This document shows positions 1-11,030 of a stretch of DNA of 64,000 nt, piece by piece. Below the pieces are notes generated by a model that saw only the letters and a list, made by a program, of their open reading frames with translations, was not told the origin of the DNA and did no database searches. How positions within the stretch are numbered: the first letter of the stretch is position 1; every line of letters starts with the position of its first letter. The translations under genes and the position numbers were made by a program. This DNA comes from Candidula unifasciata (Eukaryota; Mollusca; Gastropoda; Stylommatophora; Geomitridae): contig CAJHNH020000492.1 in assembly GCA_905116865.2 (NCBI GenBank), positions 185,001 through 249,000 of the forward strand. Direction: 5' to 3'.

Positions 1-61
1 AGGGTCGTATTTATGTCATCATGAGTGCCTCATACGACAGCTAATTGAAATAATTTTCATC

Positions 62-330
62 CATGTGGGTTCCTGGACCCAGTTATGGGGAGAACAAAAA
101 TAGACCCACAGCCTCCCCAACAATCTTGTCGCAAGAATGAACTAATTGGGGGCCTCCTGCGAAGTCGGAATGCATCTGCCTGAGTGGCAAGGAACCAACA
201 GTCTGCATACAAGTAAGTCAGGTCTGTAAAATGGATGTGCATGCAAGTTCTGGAGCAGGACCAAAGTCCAGATGTGGACTGTAACTTTCTGCCGGAGATT
301 ACAGTTGGTGAACGCAAACAAGAAGAAGTT
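62..330 (+). mobile_element. SINE-A copy, near full length
   Basis: It has the landmarks shared by the whole SINE-A family: a GTGGGTTCC-type head, AAAATAGACCCAC, a CTAATTGGGGGC block, CATCTGCCTGAGTGGCAAGGAA, and a terminal TTTACAG-like block followed by an A/G-rich AAGAAGAAG tail. More than twenty copies of this element occur in the window on both strands. There is no coding capacity. Confidence 0.8.
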
Positions 331-767
331 ATTTAATGACAATTATTGCACAATATTTCAATTGTGCAGGCCACAGATTTGCTTGCAAGGTGCTGCAGTC
401 GGTTGCCAGTGATAAGCAATTCTAAATTGGAGGGGTCGAAGCAGATCGATTAAAAAGCCATTCCTCCATTAGTGATGGAAACATTTTTTTTAAAAGATGT
501 TTGGCAGTTGTTTATAATAATTTCTTATTAACCATGTGTATATAAAATTACATTTATTACCATGGAGATGTTTGTGTGGTTCAGCCTTAAAGACAGCACG
601 TCATGTTTGGGGCAAGTTGATATGACAGTTCTGTGTTGTTGTTGTTGTTATCATCATACAAATCACCAGTATTATCCTAATGATGATGTTTCTGTTATTG
701 GTCCCATTGAAATACATTTTACTCTAGTTATATTGCTGTTGTTTTTTTTTTATAGAATTGTCCCTGT
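331..767. other. AT-rich unassigned spacer
   Basis: No exon, RNA gene or recognised repeat was seen. A short reading frame in this stretch starts inside simple-sequence TTG runs and has no recognisable domain. Confidence 0.4.
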
Positions 768-1028
768 ATGGGTTCTGGGGCATCAAGCTGTGGACGGGAA
801 AAGGGGGGGGGGGGGTGGCAATGCCGCTCCTCCACCCTACAAGCCACTAATTGAGGATGTTTCCTTCGAAGTCAAGAGTGCGTGTGCCTGAGAGGTAAGG
901 AACCTGTCTGCATACAAATTAGCCAGATCTGTGAAACAGATGTGCACGCAAAACTTAAGTTCAGGGATAGGACCAAAGCCCAGAACTTTCCACGGGAGTT
1001 TACAGCTGGTGAAAGCAATGAAGAATAA
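768..1028 (+). mobile_element. SINE-A copy with poly-G expansion
   Basis: Same order of landmarks as the 62..330 copy: GGGTTCTGGGGC head, TTCCTTCGAAGTC, TGCCTGAGAGGTAAGGAACC, and a TTTACAGCTGGTGAA tail block. A 13-base G run at 803..815 sits where other copies read AAAACAAGAATAGACC, so the head is degraded. Confidence 0.75.
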
Positions 1029-1239
1029 GCAGATTATTCAAGTCCTCTGTCATCCTCTTCTGTTCTGTCTATCTTATTTGTAAGTAATGTGAAGTAAATG
1101 ACCCTTTAAATTTGCCAGTGGTGCATAAGGCGTATAATGCAAGACTCATTCTCTTAGAGCAGTGGGCACTCTTTTTCACTTATCCATGGTTGTTTGGTAA
1201 TATATTATAAATAATGAAATAAAATCAGGCAAAAAGTAA

Positions 1240-1861
1240 TGTGGTTTTTCTTAATGGCACCCCACTCCAAGAAGTGGAGTCGTACACCAATTTGGGCAGT
1301 AATGTAGATAAAGATGATAGAGGTATTAAAATAAGAATACAAAAAGCAGAATTAGCTTTCATAGCACTAAAGAATTTGTGGAGGTCAAAAGAATAAAGAA
1401 ATAATAAACTTCAGTTTTTTAATTCTAATGTCAATTCAGTACTTTTATATAGGGTGGAAACATAGATAACAACTAAAGCAATTACTAATAAACTACATTC
1501 ACTCACTTACTGGTGCCTGCGCAGAATAAAGGGAATTAAATGATATGAGAGAATCACTAATGTAGAGCTTTGGGAGAGAACTAAGCAAGCTCCAGTTGAC
1601 CAAGAGGTGAAGAAAAGATACTGACGTTTGATAGGACACACATTGAGAAAACTGGAGAACAGTATAACTAGAATGTCTTTGCACTGGAACCCACAGGGGC
1701 GTAGGAATAAAGGTAGGTCCCAAATAATAGGGAGAAGGGAGCTGGAAATTGAAGTTAGAAAGATGTGAAGAGTTGCATGCGTTAGCAAAAGATAGAACGA
1801 CATGGCGTGAGTTGGTTAAGGGCCTATGCTCCATTGGGGGCTAGAAGGGCAGGAGAAGAAG
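1240..1861 (+). mobile_element. LINE-R1 3' end (RTE-like, dead)
   Basis: The plus strand reads as the C-terminal end of a non-LTR retrotransposon polyprotein: TPLQEVESYTNLGSNVD, then ELWERTKQAP, then HWNPQGRRNKGR, then a GLEGQEKK-like end. This is the post-reverse-transcriptase region typical of RTE-like elements (YxNLGS, LxxWxPxG...GRP motifs). In-frame stops occur at several places, so the copy is inactive. Homologous copies lie at 35370..35735 and 48780..49060. A continuous frame on the opposite strand is antisense to this element. Confidence 0.8.
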
Positions 1862-2046
1862 CAGTGAGCACTGGGTGGATGATATAATCAATGTCATGCT
1901 GTCCACTTTTACTTCCCAACACATTTCCTGGATGTGTGAATACATGAATGTAGGATACCTTCATCACAAGGAAAGAAAACCTGTTTGAGCCATGATAGGG
2001 ACAAATTATTTCTTTTTGGCACGTCTGTTCTTCTTTTTCCTGCTGT

Positions 2047-2113
2047 GTGTTCTTTTTTTTTTTAATCTCTTTTTCCCTGTGTGTGTATGTCTCCACCTCC
2101 TGTCTCCTTCTCT

Positions 2114-2171
<58 letters not shown>

Positions 2172-2226
2172 GTTTTCCACCTTTCTCTCCCTCTTCCTGT
2201 CTCTCCCCCCCCCCCCCCCCCCCCCC
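2047..2226. repeat. Pyrimidine-rich low-complexity tract
   Basis: A T run, a (CT)n tract at about 2118..2166 and a 22-base C run at 2205..2226. It produces spurious Ser/Leu/Pro frames on the plus strand and Arg/Glu frames on the minus strand that are not genes. Confidence 0.95.
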
Positions 2227-2762
2227 AAGTCTCGACCTCTATGAAATAAACCAGATAAAGTAAACAGTGCGCTTAGAAAAGCCAAATGAATTCACTGTCA
2301 AACTAGGGCTATGCAAAGATTTATGTCATGCGGCATCAAAAAGCCAACCTGGTAAGCTTGATCTAGGCAGAAGTGATCATGCGTGTTGCCAGGAAAACAG
2401 AATTGAAGAAGCAGGAGAGGATATTGAATATAAATGTGGGATCTTAAAAACCAAGTTTTCACATGATCTGTTGAGTTAATGACGGTGCTTTTCGAATGTT
2501 GCCTGGTGATCCTATCGAATTGTTACTTGTAGACCTATAGGGGGAAGGTGTTATTCTGAACAACCCTCCAAAATAATTTCCTTTGATCTGGAAATGGTCT
2601 CAAACCGTATTTAATTGTAAATAAATATAATGTTATAATTGAAAGAATATGAAATGTCCAGACAAAAACAGCTTGCAGTGGTTTCATTTAAATGGGTAAC
2701 GGAGACTTTGTAGTAACCTTACAAAATTATTAAGGCGGACTGACGGACTTTCTACCCGACTA
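2227..2762. other. Unassigned spacer
   Basis: No motif, exon or repeat relationship could be recognised. A 70-codon open frame from 2267 has no identifiable domain. Confidence 0.35.
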
Positions 2763-2945
2763 GGGCATCACACTAGCGACAAACACCCGATGACACAAAG
2801 TGCCACCATGTGGATGAGGATCGCCTTGGAAAGGTCCCAGAAACCGCGTTCAGACAATTGGCCATATTTATGGCCTGCCTATATTGCGGCCCCTGGCAAA
2901 AGCCAGGGTGGGGCTTCAAATAACAAAAAAATTCATCCTATAAAG
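2763..2945 (+). repeat. Repeat D, copy 1
   Basis: About 180 bp closely matches 8521..8715. Both contain AAGTGCCACCATGTGGATGA, GGTCCCAGAAACCGCGTTCA, CATATTTATGG and ATTGCGGCCCCTGG, and both end with GGGGCTTCAAA before an A-rich stretch. Probably a transposable-element fragment of unknown class. Confidence 0.8.
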
Positions 2946-3094
2946 GACGAAACGATAAATATTGAGGCGGACGCTTTATTCTCCCTAAAATCTGTTTGTA
3001 AGAATGTGTGAACGTAGAATTAAAAAGTAGATCCGGCAATGGGGACGTAAACGAGGAAGACAACAGCATGTGTAAGTAATTAATAAAGTAAAAG

Positions 3095-3370
3095 TTTGAT
3101 TCAAGAACCATCATCACAGCACTCGGGGCATTCCCATAAGCGCTCCATCCCGATCTTCAGCAGCCAGCGAAGAGTTCCGATACTAATGGTGCCAATAGCA
3201 TTCTGATTAGACGTCCGTCTTGCCTTTCCTCTAAGCCTCAAGCATCTGCCAGAACCTGTCTTCACCCCCCATCCCTTTTTCATCAATCTCACCAGACTGT
3301 GGTGATCCATCTGCTTGTCCGAACTGTACACGCTCTCCCACAGGGCACTAACCTCGTCTGCCTTATAGTA
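3095..3370 (-). mobile_element. LINE-H2 C-terminal fragment
   Basis: Read on the minus strand it gives CLRLRGKARR, IGTISIGTLRWLL and a terminal RLWECPECCDDGS followed by a stop. This is the C-terminal tip of a retroelement family seen at 12590, 27170, 32851, 37630, 46798 and 49170. Those copies show that the region upstream is RNase H-like. This copy lacks the RNase H part. Confidence 0.7.
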
Positions 3371-3399
3371 AGGTAAAGGTGGGAGGATCTACTTCATTG

Positions 3400-3662
3400 C
3401 TTGCTTACTTACTTAGTCGCCCCTCTTCTACCTTGGGGTGTTGAGGTTTGCCAGAGAGATCGCCAGACGTCTCTATCACCAGTTTTTTTCATTGCACCGG
3501 GTTTGATCCCATGTTGCTCAGTTTCACATCGCACAACAGCCAGCTGCCTGCCAGGGATCGCCGTAAAAATTATACTTCTGGACTAAACGGCGTCGCCGCG
3601 AAACGAATCCATGACCTTCAGAACGCAAGGCCAACGGCTTGACCAATTCGCCAGGCCGCGAG
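3400..3662 (-). mobile_element. SINE-D, tRNA-like head
   Basis: On the minus strand the head reads GCGGCCTGGCGAATTGGTCA with a later GGTCATGGATTCG, resembling degenerate A and B boxes of a tRNA gene at SINE spacing. The rest is a unique tail reaching CTTACTTAG-like repeats. It cannot fold as a full tRNA from what I see, so a tRNA-derived SINE is preferred over a tRNA gene. Confidence 0.5.
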
Positions 3663-3914
3663 AACTGTTAGCCTCTACGCATTAGTACATTTGCTGTGAG
3701 AGACGGGGCGTCTATGGGTATGCCTGTTGTGTTTGAAATCGATTCTCAAAATGAAAAATAAATAGCAAAGGGCCGAAGGGTACATATATCGTAACCTTGC
3801 TGCGAATCACAACACAGCGTCCCAACCGCCCTTTTAATCGCAGCGCCGATTAAGCTCTCATTAGATTGTTTTGTCAATTTTCCAGGTTGTCTTTTTCCAT
3901 TTTAAAAAAGGGCG
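3663..3914. other. Unassigned spacer
   Basis: Nothing recognisable beyond short AT-rich sequence. Confidence 0.3.
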
Positions 3915-4190
3915 CTGCGTGTCCGCCTCGAGTGCTAGAGGTTCCCGATTCAATTTACGTGGACTTGTACTAGTAATTTCCCCCTGGTTTCTGGGTAGTG
4001 AGATCGGACGCCCGTATGCATTGTTGAGCACGTAAAAAAATCCCTTGGCATTTAGAAATCTGTAAAGCGCCCTAACGGCGCTGCCCGGACAAAATTTGGA
4101 GTTGAAAAACTACCCAAAGTATTTCAGGGTCCTCGTCGGTGCTACAGAACCTGTGCACTGTGCTGAGCTTCTTCGGACTCAGACTTGAAT
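3915..4190 (+). mobile_element. SINE-B copy (tRNA-like head)
   Basis: Starts GTGTCCGCCTCGAGTGCTAG with GAGGTTCCCGATTCAAT as a degenerate B-box, then CTGGTTTCTGGGTAGTGAGA and TCGGACGCCCGT. The 3' half (CTACCCAAAGTATTTCAGG, CTCGTCGGTGCTACAGAA) is shared with the minus-strand copy at 16795..17080, which defines a full element of about 270 bp. Confidence 0.8.
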
Positions 4191-4267
4191 TAGAAGAAAG
4201 AACGGAGCACTTATGGGTTTACTACCCGTGTGTCATGATGTTGATGCGTTGTATAAACCTCGAACAG

Positions 4268-4457
4268 TATGTCGTAAAGGTCAACTAATTGGGAAAATTT
4301 GTTTTGAAGTCGAAGTGCATCTGCCAGTGAGGCAGTGAACCAACAAATAGGCAGATGCGCATGCAAATTTCAAGCTATTTAACAGGTCCAAAAGTGGACG
4401 AACAACCAGAACTTTGCAACCGAGTTTACAGCCGGTCATCACCAAAAAAGAAAACAA
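4268..4457 (+). mobile_element. SINE-A, 5'-truncated
   Basis: Begins at the CGTAAAGGTCAACTAATTGG block and continues through CATCTGCC, AACCAAC and ACGAACAACCAGAACTTTG to a CAAAAAAGAAAAC tail. Loss of the head is the 5' truncation expected of target-primed reverse transcription. Confidence 0.75.
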
Positions 4458-4689
4458 AATGTTTAAAATGGGTCCCGAGTGTTCAAAATGTTGAGAATCC
4501 CTGATTTATTTTGACTCTTTTATCTGATTTTGTTTTGACTTTAACCCAAAAAAAAATGTTTGCATTCAAACATCGCCCCATCCCGCCAAACGTCTTTAAT
4601 ATTGTGCTAGATGGTTGTATTTTTCTATTATTTGTGTCATCGGGAACTTTGTTACGTTACCACTTGTTTCTTCTGCTTCGTCTTTACTT

Positions 4690-4890
4690 CTTCCTCTGCT
4701 ACTACTACCACCACCACCTAATACTTCTGGTGCTACTACTACTACCACCACCACTTACAACTAATAATACTAGTACTACGTCGTCATTATATTCATCATC
4801 ATCATCATATTCTTTTTCTTCTCTCCGCCTTTCTTCTTGTCCTCCATCTTCACCACCAGTGCCATCTCAACCTCCTCATTTTTTCATGGG
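4690..4890 (+). repeat. Segment duplication, copy 1
   Basis: It holds (TAC)n(CAC)n, CTAATAATACTAGTACTACG, a TCATCATCATC run and TCTTCTTGTCCTCCATCTTC-like sequence ending CTCATTTTTTCATG. The same order recurs at 6284..6420 after the minisatellite. A 149-codon open frame across this stretch is low complexity (Leu/Ser/Thr) and probably not a gene. Confidence 0.8.
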
Positions 4891-5529
4891 AATCCCCTTT
4901 ACCTCCAAAACTGCAAATTACACCTGGTTGATGTTGCCGTTACAAGTGACCAAATTATAACTTTTTTTTAGGGGTCAACGGGCGATCTGTTATTTGTCAT
5001 ATGGCTTGCCATACGGACTGAGATATTTTAATCTTGGAGTCTTCAACTCTCAGGTCAGCAACCCCGAAGACAAATAAATTTTAGGCCTATAACTCGTGAT
5101 ATTCACAGTGCTTTTCTGTCACCCCCTGTCCCGCTTATTTCTCTTGTTCATTTCAAGACGGCCATTATTTAAACTTGTAATGTCTTAACCCTCTGGAGAA
5201 AACGCGGCCGAAATATAGGCTCGAAAGAAAGTAGCCAAAAGACGGCTGATCGGTCGTCCCTATGTAATACAAGCTTTGAGATTGGCTGGCAGGTTTTTGT
5301 ACCAGCCAATCAGATTGCTTCTCGCATTTCTTGCACATGTGGGGTGTTCTTTGACAGCTTTCGAGAAAGTTTGATGTGTTCGGTAATTTTACATCTTCTG
5401 GGGTTACCTCTGCCCAACAATGGCGAAAAGGACTGTTGCGTCATAGCAACTGAAACAGCTGGAGAAGAGAAAATGAGTAGAACCATGTGCCAGAAGTGTC
5501 TAAAGGGCCTCCTAGAGCCCTAATTCCCA
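4891..5529. other. Unassigned spacer with short palindrome
   Basis: No gene was seen. A perfect 10-bp inverted repeat, GATTGGCTGG / CCAGCCAATC, lies at 5280..5289 and 5302..5311. It places two CCAAT-type motifs face to face in what could be an old regulatory element or a repeat end. Confidence 0.4.
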
Positions 5530-6283
5530 AATTCCTGGTGCTACTACCACCTAATACTGCTGGTGCTACTACTACTATCACCACCACCTAATACTACTGG
5601 TACTACCACCACCACCTAATACTACTGGTGTTACTACCACCACCACCTAATACTACTGGTGCTACTACTACTACCACCACCACCTAACACTACTGGTGCT
5701 ACTACTACTACCACCACCACCTAACACTACTGGTGCTACTACTACTACCACCACCACCTAATACTACTGGTGCTACTACTACTACCACCACCACCTAATA
5801 CTACTGGTGCTACTACTACTACCACCACCACCTAATACTACTGGTGCTACTACTACTACCACCTTATACTACTGGTGCTACTACTACTACCACCTAATAC
5901 TACTGGTGCTACTACTACTACCACCTAATACTACTGGTGCTACTACTACACCACCACCTAATACTACTGGTGCTACTACTACTACCACCACCTAATACTA
6001 CTGGTGCTACTACTACTACCACCTAATACTACTGGTGCTACTACTACTACCACCACCTAATACTACTGGTGCTACTACTACTACCACCTAATACTACTGG
6101 TGCTACTACTACTACCACCACCTACTACTACTACTACCACCACCACCTAATACTACTGGTGCTACTACTACTACCACCACCACCACCTAATACTACTGGT
6201 GCTACTACTACCACCACCACCTAATACTACTACTACCACCACCACCTAATACTACTGGTGCTACTACTACTACCACCACCACC
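5530..6283. repeat. 31-37 bp minisatellite (TAC/CAC-rich)
   Basis: About 20 tandem copies of a unit built of CTAATACTACTGGTG followed by (CTA)n and (CCA)n triplets. Unit length varies by triplet number. Confidence 0.95.
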
Positions 6284-6420
6284 ACAACATACTAATAATA
6301 ATACTAGTACTTCGTCGTCATTATAATCATCATCATCATCATATCCTTTTTCTTCTCTCCGCCTCTCTTCTTGTCCTCCATCTTCCCCACCAATGCCACC
6401 TCAACCTCCTCATTTTTTCA
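6284..6420 (+). repeat. Segment duplication, copy 2
   Basis: A diverged copy of 4690..4890: CTAATAATAATACTAGTACT, a CGTCGTCATTATA block, the TCATCATCATC run and CTCATTTTTTCATG in the same order. The minisatellite lies between the two copies. Confidence 0.8.
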
Positions 6421-8335
6421 TGTTAGTGTTATACTTATACTTACTTAGTGTTAGTTACTTATCATTAGTGTTAGGACAGGATCCCCCCCCATTATGTTAG
6501 TGTTAGTACTTATGTTAGTGTTAGGACTTATGTTAGTGTTAGGACTTATGTTAGTGTTTAGTTAGTGTTAGGACTTATGTTAGTGTTTAGTGTTAGGACT
6601 TATGTTAGTGTTAGGACTTATGTTAGTGTTAGGACTTATGTTAGTGTTAGGACTTATGTTAGTGTTAGTGTTAGTGTTAGGACTTATGTTATGTTAGACT
6701 CATGTTAGTGTTAGGACTTATGTTAGAGTGTTAGGACTTATGTTAGTGTTAGGACATTAGTGTTTATGTTAGTGTTAGGACTTATGTTGTTAGTGTTAGG
6801 ACTTATGTTATGTTTTATGTTATGTACTTATGTTAGTGTTGTTAGGACTTATGTTAGTGTTAGGACTTATGTTAGTGTTAGGACTGTATGTTAGTGTTTA
6901 GGACTTATGTTAGTGTTAGGACTCATGTTAGTGTTGTACTTATGTTAGTGTTAAAGACTTATGTTATGTAGGAGCATATTTAGTGTTAGGACTTAGTGTT
7001 AGACTTATGTTTAGTGTTAGGACTCATGTTATGTTAGTGTTAGGACTCATGTTAGTGTTAGGGAACTTATGTTAGTGTTACTTATGTTAGTGTAGTGTTA
7101 GGACTCTGTTATGTTAGGACTAGTGTTAGGACTCATGTTAGTGTTAGGACTCTTATGTTAGTGTTTAGGACTTATGTTGTTAGTGACTTATGTAGGACTT
7201 ATTTAGTGTTAGGACTTAGTTAGTTGAGGACTTATGTTAGTGTTAGGACTTATGTTAGTGTTAGGACTCATTAGTGTTAGGACTCATGTTGAGTTAGGAC
7301 TTATGTTAGTGTTAGGACTCATGTTAGTGTTGTTAGTGTTAGTAGTTAGGACTCATGTTGTGTTAGTTACTTATGTTAGTGTTAGGACTTATGTTAGTGT
7401 TAGGACTTATGTTAGTGTTAGGACTTATGTTAGTGTTAGGACTCATGTTAGTGTTAGGACTTATGTTAGTGTTAGGACTTATGTTAGTGTTAGGTCTTAT
7501 GTTAGTGTTAGGACTAATGTTAGACTCATGTTAGTGTTAGGACTTATGTTAGTGTTAGGACTTATGTTCGTGTTAGGGACTTATGTTAGTGTTAGGTTCT
7601 TATGTTAGTGTTAGGACTCATGTTAGTGTTTAGGTCTTTATGTTAGTGTTAGGACTTATGTTAGTGTTAGGACTTATGTTAGTGTTAGGACTTATGGTTA
7701 GTGTTAGGGACTCATGTTAGTGTTATGTTAGTGTTAGGACTTATGTTAGTGTTAGGACTTATGTTAGTGTTAGGACTTATGTTAGTGTTAGTGTTAGGAC
7801 TTATGTTAGTGTTAGGACTCATGGTAGTGTTACTTATGTTAGTGTTAGGACTTATGTTAGTGTTAGGACTTATGTTAGTTGTTAGGACTTATGTTAGTGT
7901 TAGGACTTATGTTTGTTAGTATGTTAGTGTTAGGACTTATGTTAGTGTTAGGACTTATGTTAGTGTTAGAACTTATGTTAGTGAAACTCATGTTAGTGTG
8001 TTAGGACTTATGTTAGTGTTAGGACTTATGTTAGTGTTAGGACTTATGTTAGTGTTAGGTCTTATGTTAGTGTTAGGACTTATGTTAGTGTTAGGACTCA
8101 TGTTAGTGTTAGGACTTATGTTAGTGTTAGGACTTATGTTAGTGTTAGGACTTATGTTAGTGTTAGGACTTATGTTAGTGTTAGGACTTATGTTAGTGTT
8201 AGGTCTTATGTTAGTGTTAGTGTTAGGACTTATGGAGGACTTATGTTAGTGTTAGGACTTATGTTAGTGTTAGGACTTATGTTAGTGTTAGGACTTATGT
8301 TAGTGTTAGGACTTATGTTAGTGTTAGGACTTATT
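6421..8335. repeat. 18-bp satellite, about 1.9 kb
   Basis: Roughly 100 copies of TTAGTGTTAGGACTTATG. The left part is degraded by small indels. The right part (about 7998..8330) is nearly perfect. Because 18 is divisible by 3, long spurious frames repeating MLVLGL arise; I do not regard them as genes. Confidence 0.97.
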
Positions 8336-8520
8336 CAAGTTTTATCCATTAAAAAACTCACTCAAATTGTTTAGTTTAGGCATGTTTGTTCCCAAATTTG
8401 AAAACAAATGCTTGCATACATTTTGCAAATCAGAATAGTTAGTTTGAATACATGTTGAGATTTCACTTTGATTCATAAATATTCTATTAGCTCATTCATT
8501 ATTAGTAATAGTATATTTTA

Positions 8521-8715
8521 CCCCACTAGGACATCACACAAGCGAAAAATACCCGATGACACAAAGTGCCACCATGTGGATGAGGATCACCCGTGGAGAG
8601 GTCCCAGAAACCGCGTTCAGCCATTAGACCATATTTATGGCTAGGCTGTATTGCGGCCCCTGGTCAGGATGGGGCTTCAAAATAAATAAAAGTTGCATCC
8701 CACAAGGAAATGACT
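8521..8715 (+). repeat. Repeat D, copy 2
   Basis: Matches 2763..2945 from CATCACAC through CCCGATGACACAAAGTGCCA and ACCATGTGGATGAGGATC to GGGGCTTCAAA. It has small internal deletions relative to copy 1. Confidence 0.8.
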
Positions 8716-9344
8716 GTAAATTTTCATTTAATTTCCTACTTGAATATATATAGTTTTCTATATGTTAATTGAACGCTTTATTTATTTTTTTTATAATAAT
8801 TTTGTGTGTATAAACTGTGAGAACCCCCCCCCCCCCCCCCACTGAAGGCTTCGTCTTTTTGGCTCCAAAAAAGGTCCCGTCTACAGAAACATGTGTTACT
8901 TAAAGTAAAATACGATTTTTCTTTGAATATAATGAGTTCATGTTCTGAAATGAACTTCCGACTGCGTGGGTGGGGACGTAACTCGAGTTGCTTTACTTCT
9001 GCTAATTAATTCCCCTGATGTCTCTTGTCATTTCCAACCCAGTCTGCATTTATGCAACCCACCCACACTTTACTAAATGTTACTAAGTAAGCGTTTTGTG
9101 GCGCCCCAGTATGTATCTCATCCTGTGCTGTATGGCTACCGGATTTTCGGGAGCTAGACCTGTTTAATTCGCATCCTTGATCCTTAACAGCAATCCTGGA
9201 AAGGAAGAAGGAAAATAACACACCTCAACAAGAACAAAACCGGTCTCTCTGCATTGACGTGTTGACTTAATACAGAAGCTGTCAAACTGTTTGTTTCAAC
9301 TGTGGAGCAATTTGGAAGGAAAGATGTGCACTGTCTCTTGTCTT
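8716..9344. other. Unassigned spacer with C run
   Basis: AT-rich sequence, then a 17-base C run at 8824..8840, then unique sequence without recognisable coding or repeat content. Confidence 0.35.
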
Positions 9345-10145
9345 CTTTTTACAGTCCATGCCGTGTGGCGTTGGTAGTTATATCCTATCTACAACCTTCT
9401 GTTTCGTCTACTTTCAATCAACTCTAACACAGATGATCTTGAATGCCATGATTTCAAACTGTCCAGCATCTGTTCTCTCGGTCTCCCTTTGCCTCTCCTA
9501 CCCTCTAACTTTCCTACTGTCACGATGTGCTCGTTTTCTCATTCTCATAACATGACCAAAGAATGTAGATCGTCTCTTTCTGATGTGGGCAATCTTTTCT
9601 CTTCGCGAGTGTTTTTTTTCGAAACATTTTCATTACTCTTTTTATCTGTCCAGGGTATTCTCATCATTCGTCTATAAAACCACATCTCCGCAGCATCCAT
9701 ATAAGTTTTAACTAATTTACTAACTGTCCATGATTCACACCTATATATCAATATAGGATTTATAAAGTTTTTAAGAATTCTCTTTCTTGTCTTAATTGAT
9801 AAAGAAAGATTGTATAAAATATTCTTCATTTTGTAAAACGCTGCCTTCGCTTGAGCTATTCGTCATTTTACTTCCTTAATACATCTTCCATTTGATGTTA
9901 TCAGGATACCCAAGTATTTGAACATATCAACTTGCTTGGGGTTTGTCCCATTCACTTTGTAATTACCATCACTTCTGTTTTTCTGTTGTTCAAACTAAGA
10001 CCCTTGTTTTCATTTTCCGTTACAATTATATCCATCATTTCTTGCAGTTGTGTTTCACTTTCAGCGATCAAAACTATATTGTCAGCATATCGCAAGGTTG
10101 TTAACAGTATGCCTAATGACCGATATACCATGCATACCATGTATG
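9345..10145 (-). mobile_element. LINE-R3 reverse transcriptase remnant
   Basis: The minus strand encodes the back half of a non-LTR reverse transcriptase. Around 9952..10140 it reads TLRYADNIVLIAESE, then GLSLNNRKTEVMV. YADN occupies the position of the catalytic YADD box, so one aspartate is replaced. Downstream (9545..9829) it continues with RILKNFINPILIYRCESW and a C-terminal domain. The frame is broken between the two parts. Further copies of the 3' end are at 11763..12175 and 62765..63260. Dead copy; the likely family is RTE-like. Confidence 0.85.
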
Positions 10146-10500
10146 CAGGCAGGTCGTTGTAGGGGCGACGCCTGCTGGTGGATGTAATGTCCTAAGTCCC
10201 TTTCCCAGCTAATAATGAGGGTACTGCTGGGGTGACCGTTTATTAACCCTCATATAATGCTTCAGATCAAAATGGACGCTAGGCACGGCCACCTTTTTTT
10301 TCCTTGCCAGACAGTAGCCGTTGCATTTTTGCTCCATTTGTAGACTGGAAGGCTATAGTTTCGTCGCCCAGCATCTGAGTTGAGTTCATGGCGTGACACT
10401 GTGAGCTACGTGTGTTTTTCGTTGGCACAGGAGCGGAGCAACTATGGGGTGACCCGTTTGCTATGAAGCTGAAACTAGGATTACCAGATACCACGTATGG
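10146..10500 (+). repeat. Repeat E, copy with internal deletion
   Basis: Shares with 32287..32850 an AGGTCGTT..GGGGCGAC head, GAGGG..ACTGCTGGGGTGACCGTT and GTCGCCCAGCATCTGAGTT, then jumps to GGCACAGGAGCGGAGCAACT and GTGACCCGTTTGCTAT. The ~280 bp between these in the longer copy is missing here. Confidence 0.7.
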
Positions 10501-10607
10501 ATATAATTATTATTTCACTGTACAAACTGAATAAATCGAGTGATAGTACACATCCCTGTCTAACGCCCGTCTCTAATCTCTCTCATTATTGTTCCTTTAC
10601 ACGCGGG

Positions 10608-10800
10608 GAGCAGGGGCACGGTGTCCGCCTCGAGTGTTAGAGGTTCCGGGTTCAATCCCGCGATGAGGGTTGGGATTTTTTCCTGTGGACTTCGACTTCT
10701 AGTAATTCACCCTGGTCTCTGGGTAGTGAGATCGGACGCCCGTGTGCATTGTTGCGCATGTAAAAAAAAAATCCCCTGGCAGTTGGAAATAAAAAAAAGT
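10608..10800 (+). mobile_element. SINE-B copy, 3'-shortened
   Basis: Head GTGTCCGCCTCGAGTGTTAG, then a clear B-box-like GGTTCCGGGTTCAATCCC, TCTCTGGGTAGTGAGATCGG, TGCATTGTTGCGCATGT and an A run. It is best preserved at the tRNA-like head and lacks the 3' half seen at 3915..4190. Confidence 0.8.
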
Positions 10801-11030
10801 AACCTGTAGCGAACAACATTTCTGGTGTCGAACTGTTTGTGCTAGCACTTCTGACGGCTGCCTTATGCATTTAACGCGTGTGTATGCCACTTGCTTTGCG
10901 GAAACTAATTTTTTTTCACACAAGGGACAGTGATGGACATTCTGTGTGGTTTTCGCGGGCACAGAAACGGAGCTAACATGGGGTTACCCGTTGGTGATGA
11001 AGCCGGAACTGCGATTACCTGATACCCGAC
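10801..11030 (+). repeat. Repeat E, 3' part
   Basis: ACTGTTTGTGCTAGCACTTC, TTAACGCGTGTGTATGCC, CACAAGGGACAGTGATGGAC and ATGGGGTTACCCGTT match the last ~230 bp of the copy at 32287..32850. Confidence 0.7.

Noticed and set aside
7234..8249. Long frames repeating MLVLGL or RTYVSV as a repetitive protein
   Set aside because: They are read-through of an 18-bp satellite whose period is a multiple of three. No start context, flanking exon or non-repetitive domain supports a gene.
6421..8335. Telomeric or subtelomeric repeat
   Set aside because: The unit TTAGTGTTAGGACTTATG is 18 bp and not a simple TTAGGG variant; host genes and ordinary repeats continue on its right side, and the window ends give no sign of a chromosome end.
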